A stretch of 12,168 nucleotides of DNA from Pseudomonadota bacterium (GTDB taxonomy: Bacteria > Pseudomonadota > Gammaproteobacteria > Steroidobacterales > Steroidobacteraceae). Position numbers and translations under genes: made by a program. Below the pieces are notes generated by a model. It had not been told where the DNA came from and ran no database searches. It was given only the letters and a program-made list of their open reading frames with translations. The stretch lies in contig JAJZFQ010000130.1 of NCBI GenBank assembly GCA_021805275.1, positions 1 through 12,168 of the forward strand, given 5' to 3'. This document shows positions 6,797 through 12,168 of this stretch, one piece after another (within the stretch, counting starts at the first letter, position 1; every line of letters starts with the position of its first letter).

Positions 6797-9520
6797 TTGA
6801 AAATCAATCACAAAGTCACGCTCGCCGTGATGATCGCACTGGGCTCGCACGCTCTGAGCGGCCTCGCCCGTGGCGCGGAAGCCCCCCAGCCCAGCCCGGC
6901 CGGCGCGAGCGATGCGGCAAGCCTGAACCCAGACGTACTCCAGGAAGTCACCGTCACCGCCCAACGGCGACGACAATCCCTGCAGAGCGTCCCGATCACC
7001 ATCCAGGCGATCACCGGTCAGCAGCTGAAGCAGCTGAACGTACAAACCATCGACCAAGTCATTCAATATCTGCCGAACGTCCAACTTGCCTCGAACGGTC
7101 CAGGTCAGGGCCAGATCTACATGCGCGGCCTCTCGGCGGGCAATGCCGGCAACCAGTCGAGCGCCACGATTGCGCCCTTCCCCAATGTCGCGCTGTACCT
7201 GGACAACCAGGCCATGACGTTTCCGGGTCGCAATGCGGACATCTACTTCGTCGACATGAAGCGCATCGAAGTGCTCGAAGGCCCCCAGGGGACACTGTTC
7301 GGCGGCGGCGCGGAAGCCGGTGCGGTGCGCTACATCACCAATAAGCCCGTTTTGAATCAGACCTCAGGCAACGCCAGCGCGACGTACGGCGTAACGGCTC
7401 ACGGCGACCCCAACGCCGCAGCCGACCTGGTCCTGAACGTGCCATTGATCACCGATCGACTCGCCGCCCGCTTCGTCATCTACGACGATCATCAGGGCGG
7501 CTACATCACGAATGTTGCCAGCACCTTCACCCGCAGCAACAACGATGCCGGTAATCATTACTTCAACATCCAGCCGGGCGCCAATGGTCTGTGCGCCAAC
7601 GGACTACCCACCAAGACCGGCTACTGCGCCGTCCCCGGCAGCCCGGTCGCCAACAACTACGCACTGGCAGGCCGCGCCACGAATCCTGTCGATTACACTG
7701 GCTTTAGGGCCTCCGCGCTGTACAAGATCAACGACGACTGGAACGTGCTGATCGAGCAGATGTATCAAGACATGAACGCCCAGGGACAGGACGTTCAATA
7801 TCCGATCGGCTCAGAAGGCCAGACGCTCGGCCCGTGGGAAGCCACGCTATTCACTCCCGCGTACGACACGGACCGGCTGGAGAATACCGCCTGGACGGTC
7901 AAGGGGGACATCGATCATCTGCTCAAAGTCGTGTACACGGGCGGTTACACCGTTCGCAACATCCATCAGCAGGAAGACTACACGAACTATGCCCGCAGCG
8001 CCGGCGGCGGATACTACCAGTGCTCGGGCGGCACCGGCTTCGGGGCCGGCACGACGCCCACCTGCTACTCGCCGATTGGCTACTGGAACGATCGAGTCCG
8101 CAACACGCACCAGAGCCATGAGCTGCGCATCAGCACCCCGTCGCGCTGGCGGGTTCATGGCCTGTTCGGCCTGTATTACGAGGACTTCCAGATCCAGGAC
8201 AACATGAATTTCGATTACAAGACGATTCCGTCTTGCACGGCGCAGAATCTTTCCGCCGCACTCGCTGGCGGAGCCCCGTGCGTCGCGAACGTGCGGCCGG
8301 CCCCCGGGTCCCCGGCCTGGGATCCGTCGGTGCGCCCCGACAACACGGCATTCGGCGAGGATTCCCAGCGTGGCTACAAGCAAACCGCTGCCTTCACCTC
8401 GGTTTCCTTCGATGCGATTCCGAAGATCCTCACGCTGACGGCCGGAACCCGCTTCTACCACTACACCGAGTACCAGACCGGCTCCCAGTACGGAACGAAC
8501 GGCTCCTGCGTCGACGTTCCGAACGGGCAGTGCAGCGGCGGCATGTTCCCGATGAACTACCGCTCCAGCTACCACGGCTTCAAGAGTCGCTTCAACGTCA
8601 CGTGGCACATCTCCCGTGACATGATGGCGTATTTCACGTACTCGCAAGGATTCCGGCCGGGTGCCTTCAACCGCGTGCAGAAGAACGTGGCTCCCGATGC
8701 GAACGGCAATCCGCAGTACCAGGTGCAAACCACCTACGCGCCGGATTCGCTCGACAACTACGAGGTCGGCCTGAAGACGCAGCTGCTCGATCATCGTGTG
8801 CAGCTGAATCTCTCCGCGTACCATATGCTGTGGAACAGTGCGCAATTCCTCTTCTTCAACCCTGCCGGCGGCTGGGGCAATACCTCATTTGCCTTCAATG
8901 GCCCAAATTACAAGGTGGATGGCGGGGAACTGCAGCTCAATGCCCTGGTGACCACCGGACTGACGATCCAGGGGTCGCTCTCCTACAACAACGCCACGCA
9001 GACCAACTCACCTTGCCTGGTGGACAACGAGCCGACCCTGCTCAAGACGGGCGGCACGAATCCCAATTACGGCCAGTGCATCACCGAAATCAAGGGACAG
9101 CCGACGACCAATCCACTTGGCCCGGCCGGCACCGTTCCATCCTTCTCTCCGAAGCTGGAATTCAACCTGCACGTGCGCTACACCTGGATGATGGGAAATT
9201 ACGAGTCGTTCGTGCAAGCAGGGATTGCGCACGTCGGCAGCATGTACAACGAGCCCGCGTCCTACCCCGACGGACTGACGAATCCGCAGTGCGGCGGGTC
9301 ATCCTTCCCCGGCACCACGCTCTGCCGTTACGAGCAACCGGCCTACACGACCTACGATGCCTCGATCGGGGTCTCGAAGGATGCATGGACGGCGACTCTG
9401 TTCGGCCAGAACCTCGGCAACAGCGATGCCAGTCAGTTCACCTCGACGGCTCAGTTCATCAAGTCCGAGGTGCCGCTGCGCCCTCGGGTGCTGGGCGTGA
9501 ACGTGAGTTACCAATTCTAA
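6797..9520 (+). CDS. TonB-dependent outer membrane receptor
   Basis: A 907-residue outer-membrane active transporter energised by TonB. The signal peptide spans residues 1-27 (KINHK, hydrophobic core, ARGA). A TonB-box-like LQEVTVTA lies at 48-55. The plug domain spans about 60-185, with RIEVLEGPQGTLFGGG and AVRYITNKP at 176-184. The 22-strand barrel fills the rest and ends in the outer-membrane signature with terminal Phe (VNVSYQF). It has exactly twelve cysteines, as six close pairs: 266/277, 409/423, 480/495, 571/579, 740/761, 832/843. All lie in Gly/Asn/Pro-rich stretches that look like surface loops. Translation starts at TTG, chosen for the GGGGA site and the intact signal peptide. Upstream lie PHO-box-like repeats and TATAGT. 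A TPR-sulfotransferase gene follows after 60 bases. The plug resembles receptors of the CirA/OMR type; the ligand cannot be named. Confidence 0.95.
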   Translation: MKINHKVTLAVMIALGSHALSGLARGAEAPQPSPAGASDAASLNPDVLQEVTVTAQRRRQSLQSVPITIQAITGQQLKQLNVQTIDQVIQYLPNVQLASNGPGQGQIYMRGLSAGNAGNQSSATIAPFPNVALYLDNQAMTFPGRNADIYFVDMKRIEVLEGPQGTLFGGGAEAGAVRYITNKPVLNQTSGNASATYGVTAHGDPNAAADLVLNVPLITDRLAARFVIYDDHQGGYITNVASTFTRSNNDAGNHYFNIQPGANGLCANGLPTKTGYCAVPGSPVANNYALAGRATNPVDYTGFRASALYKINDDWNVLIEQMYQDMNAQGQDVQYPIGSEGQTLGPWEATLFTPAYDTDRLENTAWTVKGDIDHLLKVVYTGGYTVRNIHQQEDYTNYARSAGGGYYQCSGGTGFGAGTTPTCYSPIGYWNDRVRNTHQSHELRISTPSRWRVHGLFGLYYEDFQIQDNMNFDYKTIPSCTAQNLSAALAGGAPCVANVRPAPGSPAWDPSVRPDNTAFGEDSQRGYKQTAAFTSVSFDAIPKILTLTAGTRFYHYTEYQTGSQYGTNGSCVDVPNGQCSGGMFPMNYRSSYHGFKSRFNVTWHISRDMMAYFTYSQGFRPGAFNRVQKNVAPDANGNPQYQVQTTYAPDSLDNYEVGLKTQLLDHRVQLNLSAYHMLWNSAQFLFFNPAGGWGNTSFAFNGPNYKVDGGELQLNALVTTGLTIQGSLSYNNATQTNSPCLVDNEPTLLKTGGTNPNYGQCITEIKGQPTTNPLGPAGTVPSFSPKLEFNLHVRYTWMMGNYESFVQAGIAHVGSMYNEPASYPDGLTNPQCGGSSFPGTTLCRYEQPAYTTYDASIGVSKDAWTATLFGQNLGNSDASQFTSTAQFIKSEVPLRPRVLGVNVSYQF

Positions 9521-9538
9521 GCGAACAAGCCGCGGTAC

Positions 9539-9575
9539 ACTCGCGGGGCGGGGCCTCACGGCCCGCCCCGCGAGT
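9539..9575 (+). terminator. Strong GC-rich hairpin between receptor and sulfotransferase genes
   Basis: Positions 9539-9552 pair with 9562-9575 without a mismatch, giving a 14-bp stem that is almost all G-C and a 9-base loop. It begins 19 bases after the receptor stop and ends 5 bases before the next ATG. It lacks a U-tract, so it may act as a partial terminator or mRNA-stabilising structure that sets the ratio of the two products, or as a block to ribosome entry at 9581. Confidence 0.65.
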
Positions 9576-9580
9576 ATCCT

Positions 9581-11653
9581 ATGAGCCCGATGAAGTCCCA
9601 ACCGCTCTCCTCTGCACCGGAATCGGACACCCCCAGGCCGTCGGCCATCGAACGGGAAGTCCGCCGCATCCAGGAACTGCACCGCGGTCGTGATTTCGAA
9701 GCGGCGGCGGCCGCCGCCGAGGTGCTACTGACCGCCGTTCCGCACAACCGCGACGTACTGTTGCTGCGGGCCTGCAGCCTGCGCGAATTGAATCATATTG
9801 ACGAGGCTCTCCAGATCCTCGATCAATTGGAGCGTCTGCACCCGCGGTTCAGCCACCTGTATCAGGAGCGCGGTCGTTGCTACGTACTACGTCACGATGC
9901 GCCCCGCGCCGTCGAGTCATTCCTGCGGGCCGTCCATCTCAACCCCGCCCTGCCGGCGAGCTGGAGCATGCTGCAGCGTCTGTACGGGATGCTGGGGGAC
10001 CAGGCCAATGCGGCCACAGCCGCCGAACACGTTACGATCCTACGCGAACTGCCCGCCGCCGTGGTTCAGGCCACGGATCTGTTTGCCAATGGCGACCTCG
10101 TCGCAGCGGAGGCTGTCGCACGGACCTACCTGCAGCAGCACGGTGAGCACGTGGAGGCGATGCGCCTGCTGGCCCGAATCGCTCTCGCCCAAGACGTCCT
10201 GGACGATGCCGATACACTGCTGCAAGCAGTCTTGCGCCGGGAACCGGGGTACCGAGCCGCCCGAGCCGACTACGGCACCGTGCTCGCGCGCCGCCATCGT
10301 TACGGCGAAGCGCTCACGCACGCCGAGATTCTCCTGCAGAGCGATCCGGGCAATCCCGACTACCGCGCGCTGAAGGCCACTGCACTCGTCGGCCTCGGGG
10401 CCCATGACGAGGCGATTGCGATCTACCAGACGCTGCTCGGCGAATTGACCGATGCCGCAGCGCGCGCCGACGTGAACCTGTGGCTGGCCCATTCGCTGAA
10501 GACCATTGGACGTCAATCCGAAGCGATCGATGCCTACCGGGCCGCCGCGGCCGCACGAACGGATTTCGGTGATGCGTGGTGGAGTCTTGCGAATCTGAAG
10601 ACTTACTCGTTCAGCGATGAGGAACTCGCGCGAATGCGCGCCGCACAGCAGGCACCCGGAACGCACCCGGTGGACCTCTATCACCTGTGCTTCGCGCTCG
10701 GCAAGGCGCTGGAGGATCGCGGCACGTACGAGGAGTCGTGGCAGTTCTACGAGCGCGGCAATGCGCTGAAGCGCGCCGAGAGCCGCTACCGCCCGGAGTT
10801 CGTCGAAGCCAATACACGCTTGCAGAAAGAGGTGTGCACCGCGGAGTTTTTCGCCGCCCGACACAACTGGGGCACACCGCAAGGCGACCCGATCTTCATC
10901 GTCGGTCTGCCACGCTCCGGCTCGACGTTGCTCGAGCAGATCCTCGCCTCGCACTCCCAGGTCGAAGGCACTCAGGAGCTGGCGGAAATTCATCGCTACA
11001 CGGTGGAATTGCGGGGAGGGTCATCTGACCCCGAGGATCCACGCTATCCGGGCATTCTGACGACGCTTCGGGCGGAGGATCTACGCTCGCTCGGCGAGCG
11101 ATTTCTCGCCGAAACGCGGATCTACCGGCACACGGCCCGCCCCGTGTTCATCGACAAAATGCCGAACAATTTCCGCCATCTCGGCCTCATTCACCTGATG
11201 CTTCCGAATGCCAAAATCATCGACGCCCGACGGGAACCCATGGCCTGCTGCTTCAGCAATCTGAAGCAGCTGTTCGCCAGTGGCCAGGAATTCGCCTACA
11301 GCATCGAGGATATCGCTCGCTACTATCGAACGTATCTCGAGCTGATGGCGCATTGGCATACCGTGCTTCCGGGCCGGATTCTCACGATGCACCACGAGGA
11401 TGTGGTCGCCGACCTCGAGGGTAGCGTACGGCGCCTGCTGGCGTTCTGCGGGTTACCGTTCGAGCCTGCCTGCCTGGAATTTCACAAGACCACACGCAGT
11501 GTCCGCACCGCGAGCTCGGAGCAGGTCCGCCGCCCGATCAGCCGCACGGGGCTCGAGCAATGGCGCCCATTTGAGCCGTGGCTCGCACCGCTCAACAGTG
11601 CGTTGGGCGATGCTCTGAGCCGTTACCGCGAGTCCGGAAGCACCTGCGTCTAG
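9581..11653 (+). CDS. TPR-repeat sulfotransferase
   Basis: A predicted cytoplasmic PAPS-dependent sulfotransferase of 690 residues with no signal peptide. Residues about 22-345 are tandem TPR helical pairs (recurrent A..L....P pattern, e.g. EALQILDQLERLHP and AVESFLRAVHLNP), probably for binding a protein partner or substrate. The C-terminal domain is of the Sulfotransf_3 type: the 5'-phosphosulfate loop GLPRSGSTLLEQ begins at residue 442 (S446, S448, T449), DKMPNN spans 525-530, and the 3'-phosphate segment DARREPMACCFSN spans 548-560 with R550/R551 and S559. The start is ATG 9581 or ATG 9590; neither has a clear Shine-Dalgarno, and a strong hairpin ends 5 bases upstream. It lies 60 bases behind the TonB receptor in the same direction, a likely functional neighbour. 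Acceptor unknown; similar TPR-plus-sulfotransferase proteins are considered candidates for protein or glycan sulfation. Confidence 0.92.
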   Translation: MSPMKSQPLSSAPESDTPRPSAIEREVRRIQELHRGRDFEAAAAAAEVLLTAVPHNRDVLLLRACSLRELNHIDEALQILDQLERLHPRFSHLYQERGRCYVLRHDAPRAVESFLRAVHLNPALPASWSMLQRLYGMLGDQANAATAAEHVTILRELPAAVVQATDLFANGDLVAAEAVARTYLQQHGEHVEAMRLLARIALAQDVLDDADTLLQAVLRREPGYRAARADYGTVLARRHRYGEALTHAEILLQSDPGNPDYRALKATALVGLGAHDEAIAIYQTLLGELTDAAARADVNLWLAHSLKTIGRQSEAIDAYRAAAAARTDFGDAWWSLANLKTYSFSDEELARMRAAQQAPGTHPVDLYHLCFALGKALEDRGTYEESWQFYERGNALKRAESRYRPEFVEANTRLQKEVCTAEFFAARHNWGTPQGDPIFIVGLPRSGSTLLEQILASHSQVEGTQELAEIHRYTVELRGGSSDPEDPRYPGILTTLRAEDLRSLGERFLAETRIYRHTARPVFIDKMPNNFRHLGLIHLMLPNAKIIDARREPMACCFSNLKQLFASGQEFAYSIEDIARYYRTYLELMAHWHTVLPGRILTMHHEDVVADLEGSVRRLLAFCGLPFEPACLEFHKTTRSVRTASSEQVRRPISRTGLEQWRPFEPWLAPLNSALGDALSRYRESGSTCV

Positions 11654-11697
11654 GGGCGAAACTCCGAGCGCAGCAGGAGGGCGGAGGGCCTCGCGAA

Positions 11698-12168
11698 TCA
11701 ATGATCCGCGGCTCCCGGATTCCCCGCCGGGGACTGCAGGGCGCGGACCCGGTCGATGAACTCGACGCGCGAATTCTCGGACGGAAACGGCGCCGACGGC
11801 GGTTCAACGTCAAGGAACCGGCACAGCGGCTCCCAGCCCTCGCCCGCCCGATAGACCAGCAGCCGTTCAGGCGCGATCGTGCCGATCACGGCCCGGGTGT
11901 GGGCCTGAAAGAACTCCGTCATCACGGCCCGGTCGTCGAGCTCCCGGGGGACTCGCTTGAGAATCCCGGCGAAGAATCTCGTCCGATCATCCTCATCCAC
12001 CCGACGCGCGAGGCTCTCGGGTGCAAAAATCGTCGCATGTACCGAATCGAACCATTGGTCGGGGTCACGCACGGTGTGGATGACCTTCGCCGTCGGATAA
12101 TAGTCCGTGAGCTCTCGCCAGTACGCCGCAGTGGGGTAATCCACTGCCGCGAGGTACTCTCGGAAAAT
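11698..12168 (-). CDS. Sulfotransferase-like P-loop protein (Sulfotransfer_4 type), N-terminus cut by window edge
   Basis: The C-terminal 156 residues of a protein whose reading frame stays open to the right edge. The visible part begins IFREYLAAVDYP, with AAYWREL and YYPTAKVIHTVRDPDQW next and then FDSVHATIF. This is the conserved core of the Sulfotransfer_4 family (D-x-P, YPxAKVIxTVRDPxxW, SVxxTI), including the Arg-Asp-Pro that fits the PAPS 3'-phosphate site. The P-loop region expected near the N-terminus lies outside the window, perhaps 50-70 residues away. An internal GTG at 12144 is not the start, because family-typical sequence continues upstream of it. The C-terminus (ENSRVEFIDRVRALQ) is typical. 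It is convergent with the TPR-sulfotransferase, 44 bases apart, but is of a different sulfotransferase family. Enzymatic role likely, substrate unknown. Confidence 0.82.
   Translation of the reverse strand: MFREYLAAVDYPTAAYWRELTDYYPTAKVIHTVRDPDQWFDSVHATIFAPESLARRVDEDDRTRFFAGILKRVPRELDDRAVMTEFFQAHTRAVIGTIAPERLLVYRAGEGWEPLCRFLDVEPPSAPFPSENSRVEFIDRVRALQSPAGNPGAADH

Noticed and set aside
7847..8845. 332-codon minus-strand open frame inside the TonB receptor gene
   Set aside because: Shadow of a strongly supported receptor; Arg/Val/Gly-rich composition, no motifs.
9518..9590. Possible receptor-sulfotransferase fusion by stop-codon readthrough
   Set aside because: The two genes share a frame with no other stop between them, but that happens one time in three by chance, and the TAA follows a proper terminal Phe of an outer-membrane barrel.
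10040..10993. 317-codon minus-strand open frame inside the TPR-sulfotransferase gene
   Set aside because: Antisense to the TPR and P-loop region of a clear sulfotransferase; no independent support.
1..12168. CRISPR array, insertion sequence, prophage or defence system
   Set aside because: No regularly spaced repeats, transposase or integrase motifs, terminal inverted repeats with target duplications, or nuclease genes of known defence type were seen.

Overview
This window looks like chromosomal DNA from a GC-rich Gram-negative bacterium (about 60-65% G+C by eye). Evidence for an outer membrane: a TonB-dependent receptor ending in Phe, an S41-type protease with a lipobox, and exported-type proteins. 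The protein mix (M61 peptidase, DUF1499, S41 lipoprotein, DUF2332, TonB receptor beside a TPR-sulfotransferase) would fit a gammaproteobacterium of the Steroidobacter/Nevskia/Xanthomonadales kind. That placement is an inference from style, not proof. I see no insertion sequence, phage gene, tRNA, rRNA or CRISPR array.

Layout from left to right. (1) 1-1216, minus: N-terminal two thirds of a secreted M61 metallopeptidase, cut by the window edge. (2) 1217-1705: divergent intergenic region. (3) 1706-2539, plus: three-helix membrane protein with a C-terminal DUF1499 domain. (4) 2540-3150: 611 bases without a credible gene. (5) 3151-4785, plus: S41 (CtpA-like) lipoprotein protease with a Ser-Lys dyad. 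(6) 4786-5351: convergent intergenic region holding several inverted repeats, including a 19-base near-perfect palindrome. (7) 5352-6455, minus: DUF2332 protein. (8) 6456-6796: divergent regulatory region with a PHO-box-like direct-repeat array, a -10 element and a separate dyad. (9) 6797-9520, plus: TonB-dependent receptor starting at TTG. (10) 9539-9575: strong GC-rich hairpin. (11) 9581-11653, plus: cytoplasmic TPR-sulfotransferase. (12) 11698-12168, minus: C-terminal part of a second, different sulfotransferase-like protein, cut by the right edge.

The most interesting unit is 6660-11653. The receptor gene has an apparent activator-type promoter (7-mers CCGTCAC/CCGTCAC/GTGACAC at 11-base steps, 11 bases before TATAGT, with no good -35). 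This is the geometry of a PhoB-dependent promoter. The receptor has exactly twelve cysteines, arranged as six close pairs, all in the barrel region. The TPR-sulfotransferase follows 60 bases later, on the far side of a 14-bp hairpin and with no visible Shine-Dalgarno sequence. Together these suggest a regulated uptake-plus-sulfation module, possibly linked to phosphate starvation. The link between the two proteins' functions is inference only. The remaining genes look like separately transcribed housekeeping or accessory genes.
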